Shown here piece by piece: positions 35,079 to 44,760 of a stretch of DNA of 64,000 bases. Below the pieces are notes generated by a model. The model was not told the DNA's origin and did no database searches. It saw only the letters and a program-made list of their open reading frames with translations. A program made the position numbers and the translations under genes. Each line of letters starts with the position of its first letter. Positions within the stretch are counted from its first letter, which is position 1. The stretch comes from BA4 sp044376575. Its GTDB lineage: Bacteria > Bacteroidota > Bacteroidia > CAIKAF01. Location: assembly GCA_044376575.1 (NCBI GenBank), contig JBILKR010000014.1, positions 6,145 to 70,144 of the forward strand. Reading direction: 5' to 3'.

Positions 35079-36710
35079 ATGGCAAAGCAAATCACATTTG
35101 ACGTAGAAGCACGCGAGAAATTAAAGAAAGGTGTTGATGCATTAGCAAATGCAGTAAAAGTAACCTTAGGTCCTAAGGGAAGAAATGTAATTATCGATAA
35201 AAAGTTTGGAGCTCCGGCCATTACTAAAGATGGAGTAACGGTAGCTAAAGAAATTGAACTGGCTGAACCTATTGAAAACATGGGTGCACAGATGGTAAAA
35301 GAAGTAGCTTCCAAAACTGCTGATATCGCCGGTGATGGAACAACTACAGCTACTGTATTGGCACAAGCCGTTGTTACTGCAGGTTTAAAACATGTTGCTG
35401 CCGGTGCTAATCCTATGGATTTAAAGCGTGGTATTGACAAGGCCGTGGAAACAGTTGTAAACTCATTACATAAAATGAGTAAAAAAGTTGGTGATGATAC
35501 CAAGAAAATTGAGCAGGTTGCTACCATCTCTGCAAACAACGATAGTTTTATCGGTAAATTAATTGCAGATGCCATGGCTAAAGTTGGTCATGAAGGTGTT
35601 ATCACTGTGGAGGAAGCAAAAGGAACTGAAACTGAAGTGAAAGTGGTAGAGGGTATGCAGTTTGACAGAGGATATTTGTCGCCTTACTTTGTTACCAATC
35701 CGGATAAAATGGAAGCAGAACTGGAAAATGCATGGTTGCTGATTTATGACAAGAAAATTTCATCCATGAAGGAATTGCTTCCGGTTTTGGAAAAGACGGC
35801 ACAAACTGGCAAACCATTATTAATCATTTCTGAAGAAGTAGATGGTGAAGCTTTGGCTACATTGGTTGTAAATAAATTGAGAGGAACTTTGAAAGTGGCT
35901 GCTGTTAAAGCTCCTGGATTCGGAGATCGCAGAAAAGCTATGCTTGAAGATATCGCAATTCTAACAGGTGGTATCGTTATTTCAGAAGAAAGAGGATATA
36001 AGTTGGAAAATGCTGACCTTACTTACTTAGGTAAAGCAGAAAAAGTGATGATTGATAAAGACAACACAACCATTATCAACGGTGCCGGTAAAGCAGAAGA
36101 TATCAAGGCTCGTGTGTCTCAGATCAAAGCACAAATAGAAACTACTACTTCTGATTATGATAAAGAAAAATTACAGGAGCGTTTGGCAAAATTAGCCGGT
36201 GGAGTTGCTGTATTGTATGTTGGTGCTGCTACTGAAGTTGAAATGAAAGAAAAGAAAGACCGTGTGGATGATGCATTGCATGCAACACGCGCAGCTGTTC
36301 AGGAAGGAATCGTTCCCGGTGGAGGTGTTGCTTACATTCGTTGTATTGAAGCCCTTGAAAAATTAAAAGGTGATAATGAAGATGAAAGCTTTGGTATCAA
36401 CATCGTGAAAAGAGCACTTGAAGAGCCTTTACGTCAGATTGTTGCGAATGCCGGTCTGGAAGGTTCCATTGTAATACAGAAAGTAAGAGAAGGCAAGAAC
36501 GATTTTGGATATAATGCACGTACTGAAACGTATGAAAATATGTATGATGCTGGTGTAATTGATCCGACGAAAGTAAGCCGCGTAGCATTAGAAAATGCAT
36601 CTTCTATTGCATCTATGCTCTTAACTACAGAGTGTGTATTAAGTGAGATTAAAGAAGATAAGCCTGCAATGCCCCCTATGCCGGGTGGTATGGGTGGAAT
36701 GGATTATTAA
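35079..36710 (+). CDS. groEL: chaperonin GroEL
   Basis: ATP-driven folding chamber subunit, 543 aa, full length. Typical segments: VTLGPKGRNVIIDKKFGAP, AGDGTTTATVLAQAVV, PGFGDRRKAMLEDIAILTGG, GIVPGGGVAY and the C-terminal PPMPGGMGGMDY repeat. It follows groES by 48 nt in one operon and is ended by the hairpin at 36731-36762. Confidence 0.98.
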   Translation: MAKQITFDVEAREKLKKGVDALANAVKVTLGPKGRNVIIDKKFGAPAITKDGVTVAKEIELAEPIENMGAQMVKEVASKTADIAGDGTTTATVLAQAVVTAGLKHVAAGANPMDLKRGIDKAVETVVNSLHKMSKKVGDDTKKIEQVATISANNDSFIGKLIADAMAKVGHEGVITVEEAKGTETEVKVVEGMQFDRGYLSPYFVTNPDKMEAELENAWLLIYDKKISSMKELLPVLEKTAQTGKPLLIISEEVDGEALATLVVNKLRGTLKVAAVKAPGFGDRRKAMLEDIAILTGGIVISEERGYKLENADLTYLGKAEKVMIDKDNTTIINGAGKAEDIKARVSQIKAQIETTTSDYDKEKLQERLAKLAGGVAVLYVGAATEVEMKEKKDRVDDALHATRAAVQEGIVPGGGVAYIRCIEALEKLKGDNEDESFGINIVKRALEEPLRQIVANAGLEGSIVIQKVREGKNDFGYNARTETYENMYDAGVIDPTKVSRVALENASSIASMLLTTECVLSEIKEDKPAMPPMPGGMGGMDY

Positions 36711-36730
36711 TAATTCATTTCTGATTATTG

Positions 36731-36762
36731 AAAAGGCGAACCAACTTGGTTCGCCTTTTTTT
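36731..36762 (+). terminator. Rho-independent terminator after groEL
   Basis: AAAAGGCGAACCAA and TTGGTTCGCCTTTT form a 14-bp near-continuous stem followed by a T-run. Confidence 0.9.
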
Positions 36763-36806
36763 ATTCCGAATATTTCCTACGATTCATTCACTCTGCTACA
36801 AGTTCC

Positions 36807-36838
36807 TTGCATTATGAGGTTATAGCATCGTAGCTTTG
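36807..36838 (+). promoter_or_regulatory. promoter of the hsp20 gene
   Basis: TTG (36807-36809) and TAGCTTTG (36831-36838) are 21 nt apart, slightly longer than the standard spacing. The leader would be about 36 nt. Confidence 0.5.
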
Positions 36839-36877
36839 TGCTGTTAATTTATTTGTAAAACCCTAAAATTAAATTTT

Positions 36878-37315
36878 ATGACATTGTTAAAAAGCAGCGC
36901 ATTGATTCCGTCAGTATTGAGAAATACATTACTTGATGATTGGTTCAAAAATGATACATTTTTGGATAATGATTTCTTTAGTAAAGACTGGACGCCGGCC
37001 GTAAACATTATTGAAAAAAATAACGAATACGAAGTGGAAATGGTATTGCCGGGCATGAACAAAGAGGATATTCAGGTACATGCAGAGAATGGAATTTTGC
37101 AGGTGAAGGGAGAATCAAAATCTGAAAAAGAAGAAAAAGACCGCCGTTACACGAGAAGGGAGTTTTCGCATTCATCTTTTGAGCGATCGTTCAGATTGCC
37201 TGAAAATGCAGATGAAGATGATATTAAAGCCAGTTATCATTCAGGTATTCTTCGTTTGGAAATTAAGAAAACACATGTAGCCAAACTCAGTAAAAAAGAC
37301 ATTTCCATTAGTTAG
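36878..37315 (+). CDS. Hsp20/alpha-crystallin small heat-shock protein
   Basis: Holdase chaperone, 145 aa. The alpha-crystallin domain runs from about residue 40 (WTPAVNIIEKNNEYEVEMVLPGMNKEDIQVH) to 135, with the conserved GILRLEIKK. The N-terminal arm contains LLDDWFKND. It lies directly after groESL but has its own promoter and terminator. Confidence 0.94.
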   Translation: MTLLKSSALIPSVLRNTLLDDWFKNDTFLDNDFFSKDWTPAVNIIEKNNEYEVEMVLPGMNKEDIQVHAENGILQVKGESKSEKEEKDRRYTRREFSHSSFERSFRLPENADEDDIKASYHSGILRLEIKKTHVAKLSKKDISIS

Positions 37316-37337
37316 TTTTTCATTTCACTTAATCAAG

Positions 37338-37375
37338 CACAAAAGGGAGTATCTATTACTCTCTTTTGTGTTTTT
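37338..37375 (+). terminator. Rho-independent terminator after hsp20
   Basis: CACAAAAGGGAGTA pairs with TACTCTCTTTTGTG (one G-T wobble) and is followed by five T. Confidence 0.88.
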
Positions 37376-37458
37376 AACGAAATGCGGTTAATAAGATCAT
37401 GTGATATAAAATGTTACTTCATTGAATGCGTTATACATTTACAACAGAATGTATTTGT

Positions 37459-38730
37459 ATGAGGCTTTTACTTGTTTGTTTATTTAGTATAATGCTTGTG
37501 AATCCTTTGATTGCACAATCAAAGAAAAATCTTCAGGAGAAAAAAAATAAACTCCAGAATGATATCAATTACACCAATAAACTCTTAAAAGATACGCAGA
37601 AGCAGGCTAAAAGTTCGTTGAATCAGATTGAAAAACTACAGAAGAATATCGAAACACGTGTTGAACTAATCAATACTTTTCAGAGTGAAATTGAATTGTT
37701 AAATAAAGATATCATTGCATATAAAGTTGAAATTGAAAAGAAAAATAAAGTGCTGTCTCAGTTGAAAGAACAATATGCAGAAATGGCTTTTAATGCATGG
37801 CTGAAAAGAAATACTTTTGATAAAATCATGTATGTTTTTTCTGCAAAAAATTTTAATCAGGGATTGCGAAGACTTCAGTATTTCTCACAAATCAGTGATA
37901 TCAGGAAACAACGCCTCAATGAAATTAAAATATTAAATGAGAAATTACGATTAAAAGTGAATGAACTCAATGGGTTTAAACAGGAGAAAACAGTTTCGCT
38001 TAATGAACAAACTGTACAAGCTAAAAAATTGGAAAATGATAAAAAGGAAAAAGAACAGTTGGTTTCAAAATTAAAGACTAAAGAGAAGGGCTTAAAGGAG
38101 AAAATAAAGAAAAAAGAAAAAGAAAAAATCGCTCTTGAAGCGAAGATTAAGGCCATCATTGAAAAGGAAATTCGTGAATTAGAGTTGAAAAAAGCCAAAG
38201 AGAAAGCGAAGACTACATTCACCACTACCACTACAACAACGAGTTCTGAAAAATCAGGAACCACATCATCTAAAACTACAACACCTGCTGTTAAAGAAAC
38301 ACCCAGTGGAAATGTAACTGCAAGTGGATTTTCATCGAATAAAGGCTTACTTCCCTGGCCGGTGGAAAAAGGTGTAATTACAGGAAAATTTGGTGTTCAG
38401 CCTCATCCTGTATTGTCCAGTATTGAAATTAAAAATGATGGGATTGATATCACCACTGATCGTGGTTCATCTGTTCGCTCCGTGTACAAAGGTGAAGTAA
38501 CCGGAGTATTTAAAGTGGATGGTTACGAAAATGTTGTGATTATCAGACATGGTGAATACCTCACAGTGTATAGTAATCTATCTTCGGTATCGGTTTCAAA
38601 AGGAATGTCAGTGAATGCGAAACAAAAAATAGGTACAGTGGCTACTGATGATGAAGGAAAAACCTGCTTGAATTTTCAGGTTCGATTGGGAAGTGCGGTT
38701 CAAAATCCGATGTCTTGGTTGAGCAGATAA
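37459..38730 (+). CDS. EnvC-like murein hydrolase activator with degenerate LytM domain
   Basis: Exported protein, 423 aa from ATG 37459, which starts the signal peptide MRLLLVCLFSIMLVNPLIAQ; the longer frame to 37426 adds a polar stretch before it. A long coiled coil (about residues 20-240) is followed by a Thr/Ser linker and a C-terminal LytM/M23 domain. Where active M23 enzymes have HxGIDI, this has NDGIDI, and the final His of LHFEIR is replaced (LNFQVR). Zinc binding therefore looks lost, as in EnvC, which activates amidases in cell separation. Confidence 0.85.
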   Translation: MRLLLVCLFSIMLVNPLIAQSKKNLQEKKNKLQNDINYTNKLLKDTQKQAKSSLNQIEKLQKNIETRVELINTFQSEIELLNKDIIAYKVEIEKKNKVLSQLKEQYAEMAFNAWLKRNTFDKIMYVFSAKNFNQGLRRLQYFSQISDIRKQRLNEIKILNEKLRLKVNELNGFKQEKTVSLNEQTVQAKKLENDKKEKEQLVSKLKTKEKGLKEKIKKKEKEKIALEAKIKAIIEKEIRELELKKAKEKAKTTFTTTTTTTSSEKSGTTSSKTTTPAVKETPSGNVTASGFSSNKGLLPWPVEKGVITGKFGVQPHPVLSSIEIKNDGIDITTDRGSSVRSVYKGEVTGVFKVDGYENVVIIRHGEYLTVYSNLSSVSVSKGMSVNAKQKIGTVATDDEGKTCLNFQVRLGSAVQNPMSWLSR

Positions 38731-38762
38731 ATTTCTTTTGAATAGTATTGTATTTAAATACA

Positions 38763-40334
38763 ATGAATAAAATGTCAAATAAATACTTCTCAATAATCAA
38801 TGACTTTAAGTTGAACTGGAAATCAGATATGGTTTCAGGTTTTCTTGTTTTTTTAATTGCACTTCCATTATGTCTTGGTATTTCTATGGCCAGCGGATTC
38901 CCACCTGTTGCCGGAATTTTTACTGCGATCATAGGAGGGGCTTTGGTAAGTTTTTTAGGAGGATCACAATTGACCATAAAAGGTCCTGCTGCCGGATTAA
39001 TTGTAATTGCAGTTGGTGCGGTTGAAGAGCTTGGGCAAGGAGATCCTATACTTGGATATAAATTAGCATTGGCTACGATTGTAGTAGCTGGAATTATTCA
39101 ATTTTTTTTTGGCGTATTCAAATCTGGAATTCTCAGTGATTTTTTTCCATCTGCAACTGTACAAGGAATGCTGGCAGCTATTGGAATAATAATAGTTTCC
39201 AAACAAATTCATGTGTTGATGGGTGTGAAACCTGAAGGTAAAGAACCCTTGGAATTGATTGGTGAAATTCCACATTCATTTGCGCAATTAAATCCTGATA
39301 TATTAATCATTGGAATCATCAGTTTATTGATTTTGTTTTTAATTCCTGTATTTCCCATCAAAGCTGTTCGTAAAGTTCCCGCACCATTATTGGTGATTTT
39401 AGTTGCTATTCCATTAGGTATGTATTTTGATCTTGATCATGAACATACTTACTTTTTTTTAGATCAAGAATATATTCTAGGTCCTAAATTTTTAGTGACA
39501 CTTCCGGATAATATTTTTTCTGCAGTTACTTTTCCTGACTTTTCAAAAGTGTTTACTATTACTTCCATTAAGTATATTATGATGTTTGCGCTGGTGGGTA
39601 GCCTTGAGTCTTTGATTAGTACTAAAGCTGTAGATACACTTGATCCTTACAAAAGAAAATCAAACATGAATAAAGATTTGGTAGGTGTTGGCATTGGAAA
39701 TACACTGGCAGGTTTGATTGGTGGCTTGCCCATGATTTCAGAAATTGTAAGAAGTTCTGCAAACATCAACAATGGTGCAAAAACGATCTGGTCTAATTTT
39801 TTTCACGGAATATTTCTCTTCATTTTTGTGGTGTTCTTCCCGTGGTTAATACATAAAATTCCTTTAGCTGCATTGGCTGCAATGCTAATATATACAGGGT
39901 TTAGACTTGCTTCTCCTAAAGAGTTTTATAAAACCTATAAAATAGGGTGGGAGCAGTTATTCATTTTTTTAATTACCATCATTGTTACGCTCGCTACTGA
40001 TTTATTACTGGGAATTGCTGTTGGTATAATAACAAAAATGATTATGCATGTGATGAATGGTTTACCTGTTAAATATATTTTTAAACCATTATTTACTGTT
40101 ACACAAAACGATAATTTATATACAGTTGATGTGTTTCACTCAGCGGTATTTAGTAATTATATTAAATTGAAAAGATCACTTGATCAATTGCCAAGAAAAC
40201 AAACCATTGTGATTGATTTCTCTGAAACTAAAATGGTAGATCATACAGTGATGGAAAATCTGAAACATTACCAGAATGAATATCAAAATGAGGGTGGAAA
40301 TTTTGAATTGAGAGGATTAGGTAAATATGATTAA
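38763..40334 (+). CDS. SulP-family inorganic anion transporter
   Basis: Inner-membrane transporter of about 523 aa from ATG 38763 (TTG at 38748 is a less likely start). It begins with SDMVSGFLVFLIALPLCLGISMASGFPPVAGIFTAIIGG, the SulP signature, has about 10-12 TMs and NKDLVGVGIGNTLAGLIGGLPMISEIVRSSAN, and ends in a STAS-like domain (IVIDFSETKMVDHTVMENL). Substrate may be sulfate or bicarbonate; no carbonic anhydrase gene is adjacent. Confidence 0.9.
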   Translation: MNKMSNKYFSIINDFKLNWKSDMVSGFLVFLIALPLCLGISMASGFPPVAGIFTAIIGGALVSFLGGSQLTIKGPAAGLIVIAVGAVEELGQGDPILGYKLALATIVVAGIIQFFFGVFKSGILSDFFPSATVQGMLAAIGIIIVSKQIHVLMGVKPEGKEPLELIGEIPHSFAQLNPDILIIGIISLLILFLIPVFPIKAVRKVPAPLLVILVAIPLGMYFDLDHEHTYFFLDQEYILGPKFLVTLPDNIFSAVTFPDFSKVFTITSIKYIMMFALVGSLESLISTKAVDTLDPYKRKSNMNKDLVGVGIGNTLAGLIGGLPMISEIVRSSANINNGAKTIWSNFFHGIFLFIFVVFFPWLIHKIPLAALAAMLIYTGFRLASPKEFYKTYKIGWEQLFIFLITIIVTLATDLLLGIAVGIITKMIMHVMNGLPVKYIFKPLFTVTQNDNLYTVDVFHSAVFSNYIKLKRSLDQLPRKQTIVIDFSETKMVDHTVMENLKHYQNEYQNEGGNFELRGLGKYD

Positions 40335-40427
40335 TTAAAATAGTAGATATTTTATATCAAATTCTGTTGATTTTTGTTTTACTCAATTCAGTATTTCAAC
40401 TTACAAATTGCTATTTAATTTATGGAA

Positions 40428-41909
40428 TTAATACTCATAAGCACCTAAGTCAGGAGCTCCAGTCCATAGACGATTTGAGCCTTTCAAATCAAAAAACAAT
40501 TGATTGTTATGCAGGGTAACGTAACTTGCTTTTCCTTTATTGATGGCAGCAGAACCCACTTTTAAACGAAAGTCCTGCAAGAAAGTATCTTCAAATTTAG
40601 GATCAGCATTTTTAATAATTTCTTTGAAACGATTTGTGTCCGAAGTGGATTCATCTGGATCGATACGAAGTAAACAATGATCAAATCTAAAATCAAGTGA
40701 CGTTGTGTTCACCTGATCCCATCCAATTTCATTTTGTGTACTTCCGTAAATAATCGAATTATAAAATTTTGCATTGAGTGGTTGTGATAGGGTGGCTCCA
40801 TCACTCGGACGAACATAAAAATTATTCATAAACAGGGTAGGGTAATTCCGTATGCTGTTGCTCCAGTAATTTACCAGCGTGGAGTGGTAAAATTCAATGT
40901 TGCCACCATAAGCAAAAACTGCTGAATACTGTCCGCAATTATTTACGAGAGTATTGTATCCCCTGATGTTCATGTTGTTTGTATAAATCCCCAACCCACT
41001 CATGTTTTGAATAATCACATTTTCTAACGTCACCTGATTGGGTGTACCGGGGTTTCCGCTGATGGCTTCCAGATTGTCACACTGTAATCCGATGTATCCA
41101 TTTTTGATGATGGCATTACGAATAATGTTATTAGTGCTACCTTCATTAATCAGGATTCTATCCCACTGTCCGGCCTGATCCTGAAAAGCATACTGTAATC
41201 TTGTTCCCTGAAATGTGACCGGTTGTTCTCTTTCGCCCAATACCTGCAGCGTTCCGTCTTTATACACCCATAAGGCACCATTATTGAAAAAGTGTACACG
41301 CACGCCTGGTTCAATTTTGAGTTCACAGTCAGAATCCACCACTGCCCATCCTACAATCACATACGGCTTATCATTTTTCCAAACTTCATTACAAGGTATA
41401 ATAGAGTAGGGGAGTCCGGAGTTCGACAAAGTATCTGTTGGATAGAAATAATGTGCATCTTGTCCGAAGGCAATCAACTCTGCTTTTTTTGTTTTTCCAT
41501 TCATTTCAATCATGAGGCTGTCTTCATGAATCAACGGTGCATTGCTGTTGTTCGGATCTAAAGTAACTTCAATAAAAACATAGACACTGTCGTTGGCATC
41601 AATTTCAATATCACTTACCGAATTGTTTGCATCACCGGGCCATCCGTTCACGTTGATACGATACACGGAGTTACTTCCTGTTCCAAGATACACATTGTCA
41701 ATAGAAACTGCTTGTGGTCCGTTGTTTCTGATTTTTACCACTTCAGTATGCGATCCCATTTGTGTAAATACGGTATCAAAAATGACGGTATCTCTTGAAA
41801 AAGTAATTTGATCAATCGGTCCGTTAGGTCCTGTCTGATCACATGATTGTATCATCAAACCGGTAAAGGCGATAAAAAAAATAACGGGTATCCGTAGCAA
41901 TCGATGCAT
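40428..41909 (-). CDS. right-handed beta-helix lipoprotein
   Basis: Surface or periplasmic lipoprotein of about 493 aa. The frame is open further upstream into the sigma54-activator gene, but the lipoprotein signal MHRLLRIPVIFFIAFTGLMIQSC shows the true start is ATG 41909 (or 41912). An Ig-like region (about 25-140: VIFDTVFTQMGSHTEVVKIRN) is followed by parallel beta-helix repeats typical of pectate-lyase-like folds (NIIRNAIIKNGYIGLQCDN, NVIIQNMSGLGIYTNNMNI) and ends GAPDLGAYEY. No catalytic motif seen; binding or structural role likely. Confidence 0.82.
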   Translation of the reverse strand: MHRLLRIPVIFFIAFTGLMIQSCDQTGPNGPIDQITFSRDTVIFDTVFTQMGSHTEVVKIRNNGPQAVSIDNVYLGTGSNSVYRINVNGWPGDANNSVSDIEIDANDSVYVFIEVTLDPNNSNAPLIHEDSLMIEMNGKTKKAELIAFGQDAHYFYPTDTLSNSGLPYSIIPCNEVWKNDKPYVIVGWAVVDSDCELKIEPGVRVHFFNNGALWVYKDGTLQVLGEREQPVTFQGTRLQYAFQDQAGQWDRILINEGSTNNIIRNAIIKNGYIGLQCDNLEAISGNPGTPNQVTLENVIIQNMSGLGIYTNNMNIRGYNTLVNNCGQYSAVFAYGGNIEFYHSTLVNYWSNSIRNYPTLFMNNFYVRPSDGATLSQPLNAKFYNSIIYGSTQNEIGWDQVNTTSLDFRFDHCLLRIDPDESTSDTNRFKEIIKNADPKFEDTFLQDFRLKVGSAAINKGKASYVTLHNNQLFFDLKGSNRLWTGAPDLGAYEY

Positions 41910-41946
41910 CATCTCTTCAAAGGTAATGAAATCTGTTAACGTCAGA

Positions 41947-43176
41947 TTATCGAATATTGTATTCTTTGATTTTTCTGTAGAGTGTTCGTTCCGAAATACC
42001 AAGTTCCTTGGCTGCACTTTTTCTTTTTCCGCGGTGCTTGCTGAGTGCTTTTTCAATCAGTTCTTTTTCTCGGTCTTCCAGTGATAGCGACTCCTCAATT
42101 AATGCATGGGGCAGTTGTTCTTTAATCACAGAAGGTGTATGAATTATCATACTGTGGTCATCCAGATTTTGTGTGGCGGGTACTGCAGGATATTCTTCAT
42201 ACAATCGCTGAATAATCTGTGCGTTGCTTTCATTCACAGGCATTTCACCACCCGATTGCAACATGGCCATCACCAGTTTTTTCAGGTCCACCATGTCTTT
42301 TTTCATGTCAAACAAAAACTTGTAGATCAATTCACGATCGCTGATGGATTCTTCACTGCCACCTCCTGATAGTGCAGGAATATTGGCTCCGGCATATTCA
42401 TCCGGTAAATAATTTTCTAAGGTGTCAACACTAATGTCTCTGTCTTTTTCGAGAATAGATATTTGTTCAGTAATATTTTTAAGTTGACGAATATTACCCG
42501 GCCAGCGATATTTTTTTAATAATAGTTTCGCATCATCTTCAAGACGAATGGCAGGCATTCTGTATTTTTCTGCAAAGTCCTGTGAAAATTTTCTGAAGAT
42601 CATTTCAATGTCATCTCTTCTTTCGCGCAGAGAAGGAATGTGTATGGGCACGGTGTTCAATCGATAATATAAATCTTCCCTGAACTTCCCTTTATTGATG
42701 AGTTCCAACATATTTAGGTTGGTGGCGGCTACAACGCGTACGTCTGTTTTTTGCACTTTGGATGAACCCACTCGAATGTACTCTCCTGTTTCTAATACAC
42801 GCAATAATCGCACTTGTGTAGGCAAAGGTAAATCTGCTACTTCATCCAAAAAAATAGTTCCTCCGTTCACTACTTCAAAATATCCTTTCCGTGCTTCATT
42901 CGCTCCGGTAAATGCTCCTTTTTCGTGTCCGAACAATTCAGAATCAATGGTGCCTTCAGGAATTGCCCCACAATTCACTGCAATGAATGAGCCGTGTTTA
43001 CGACTGCTCAACTGATGAATTATTTTTGAAAAAACTTCTTTTCCAACACCACTTTCACCGGTAATCAATACAGTAAGATTGGTTGTAGCTACCTGCTGTG
43101 CAATATCAATCGCCCTGTCTAACAAAGGCGATCCTCCAATAATTCCAAACCTGTTTTTTATTTCCTGAATTGTCAT
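41947..43176 (-). CDS. sigma54-dependent transcriptional activator (AAA+ and Fis HTH)
   Basis: 409 aa without an N-terminal sensor domain. The AAA+ domain starts near residue 12: Walker A GESGVGKE at 40-47, an intact sigma54-contacting GAFTGA at 87-92, and GTIFLDEVADLP. A variable linker (about 255-355) precedes a C-terminal Fis-type HTH (KHRGKRKSAAKELGISERTL). It follows miaB by 41 nt, as in many Bacteroidota, but here lptE-secG-groESL do not follow. Confidence 0.93.
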   Translation of the reverse strand: MTIQEIKNRFGIIGGSPLLDRAIDIAQQVATTNLTVLITGESGVGKEVFSKIIHQLSSRKHGSFIAVNCGAIPEGTIDSELFGHEKGAFTGANEARKGYFEVVNGGTIFLDEVADLPLPTQVRLLRVLETGEYIRVGSSKVQKTDVRVVAATNLNMLELINKGKFREDLYYRLNTVPIHIPSLRERRDDIEMIFRKFSQDFAEKYRMPAIRLEDDAKLLLKKYRWPGNIRQLKNITEQISILEKDRDISVDTLENYLPDEYAGANIPALSGGGSEESISDRELIYKFLFDMKKDMVDLKKLVMAMLQSGGEMPVNESNAQIIQRLYEEYPAVPATQNLDDHSMIIHTPSVIKEQLPHALIEESLSLEDREKELIEKALSKHRGKRKSAAKELGISERTLYRKIKEYNIR

Positions 43177-43217
43177 AAATAATAGTCTGTGTAATTAGGT
43201 GAATGTTTACAAGTAAA

Positions 43218-44666
43218 TTAGGAAGCCACAATGGTTCCCAATAGAGTTGCTGAAGTGCAGGCATGTACTTTCACCATCACATATTCACCTGATTTGGCTT
43301 GTTCTTTTGGGAATACAATCACTTTGTTCTGACTGTTTCTTCCATATAATTCCTGATCACTTTTTTTCGAAACACCCTCAACCAGTACTTCAAAGGTTTT
43401 ACCCATGTCTTGCTGATTACTCGCTAACGACAATGAAGTCTGCAACTGAATAATTTCCTGTAATCTTTTACTCTTCATCTCTTCGGGAACATCGTCTTTA
43501 TATTTGCGCTGTGCCAGTGTATTCGGACGTTCTGAATAATTAAACATGTAGGCATAATCAAAACCTACTTCCTTCATCAGGCTAATAGTATCCTGATGCT
43601 CGGCATCAGTTTCACCACAAAATCCGGTGATGATATCAGTAGATATTGCACAATCAGGCATATATTTTTTAATTGCGTGAATGCGATCCATGTATTGTTC
43701 GCGCGAATAGCCTCTGTTCATTCTATCTAATACATCAGTATTACCTGACTGTACGGGAAGGTGAATGTATTTACAAATGTTGGGATGTTTGGCCATTACC
43801 TGTAATACCTCATCGGTCATATCTTTGGGATTACTCGTAGTATATCGTACACGCAACGCAGTATCAATCGATGCTACGCTATCAAGCAATTGAGCAAAGT
43901 TAACGCTGTTATTTTTTTCTTCTTCAGTCAGATTTTTCCATTCTTTTTTTGCGCCACCACCAAACCAGATATATGAGTCCACGTTTTGTCCTAACAAGGT
44001 TACCTCCTTATATCCTGCATTGAATAAATCTTTGGCTTCCTGCAGTATGGTTTCAGGATTTCGGCTACGTTCACGACCGCGTGTAAAGGGTACTACACAG
44101 AAGGAACACATATTATCGCATCCGCGCATGATGGAAATAAATGCAGAGATACCATTTCCTCCCAATCGCACCGGATTGATGTCGGCATACGTTTCTTCGA
44201 GCGATAAAATAACGTTCACTGTTTTTTCACCATCTTCAACACGGCTTACCAGTTCAGGAAGTGAACGGTAGGCATCTGGACCCACCACTACATCTACTAA
44301 TTTTTCTTCTTCCAGAAATTTTTCTTTCAGTCGCTCAGCCATACATCCCAGTACACCTACAACTAAATCTGGTTTGTGTTTTTTCAGGGATTTGAATTCT
44401 GTTAAACGTTTGCGAACACGTTGTTCTGCATTCTCACGAATTGCACAGGTATTGATGAGCACCACATCGCTTTCATAAATGTTGGGTGTAGTGTGATAAC
44501 CATTTTCATGCATGATGGAAGCCACAATTTCGCTGTCGCTGAAATTCATCTGGCAACCATAACTTTCAATAAAAACCTTCTTTCCGGTTTCCCCTCCGGT
44601 AGATGCAATCACCGTGGGTTTTCCCTGGTTCTCTTCAATTATTTCTTTCTTTTCTATACGAAACAT
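43218..44666 (-). CDS. miaB: tRNA-2-methylthio-N6-dimethylallyladenosine synthase
   Basis: Radical-SAM methylthiotransferase that converts i6A37 to ms2i6A37 in tRNA, 482 aa. The auxiliary-cluster cysteines are C38, C74 and C108 (SYGCQMN, INTCAI, VLGCMAE), the radical-SAM cluster is C183, C187 and C190 (RGCDNMCSFC), and a TRAM domain closes the protein. The N-terminal extension of about 28 residues is typical of the phylum. Confidence 0.96.
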   Translation of the reverse strand: MFRIEKKEIIEENQGKPTVIASTGGETGKKVFIESYGCQMNFSDSEIVASIMHENGYHTTPNIYESDVVLINTCAIRENAEQRVRKRLTEFKSLKKHKPDLVVGVLGCMAERLKEKFLEEEKLVDVVVGPDAYRSLPELVSRVEDGEKTVNVILSLEETYADINPVRLGGNGISAFISIMRGCDNMCSFCVVPFTRGRERSRNPETILQEAKDLFNAGYKEVTLLGQNVDSYIWFGGGAKKEWKNLTEEEKNNSVNFAQLLDSVASIDTALRVRYTTSNPKDMTDEVLQVMAKHPNICKYIHLPVQSGNTDVLDRMNRGYSREQYMDRIHAIKKYMPDCAISTDIITGFCGETDAEHQDTISLMKEVGFDYAYMFNYSERPNTLAQRKYKDDVPEEMKSKRLQEIIQLQTSLSLASNQQDMGKTFEVLVEGVSKKSDQELYGRNSQNKVIVFPKEQAKSGEYVMVKVHACTSATLLGTIVAS

Positions 44667-44710
44667 ACGACCTCTATTACAGATCGTAAAAATACGTATA
44701 ATTTCAAAAA

Positions 44711-44723
44711 TGACAAATTGTCA
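44711..44723. promoter_or_regulatory. 13-bp palindrome upstream of miaB
   Basis: TGACAAATTGTCA is perfectly palindromic around one central A and lies 45 bp before the miaB start. It could be an operator; no regulator can be assigned. Confidence 0.3.
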
Positions 44724-44760
44724 GCCTTGAAAAAGCCTGTGGTTATTGAATTTTAACAGT

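Noticed and set aside
41910..42056. 49-residue N-terminal extension of the beta-helix lipoprotein
   Set aside because: It would overlap the sigma54-activator gene by 110 nt and precede a complete lipoprotein signal peptide; ATG 41909 or 41912 is better.
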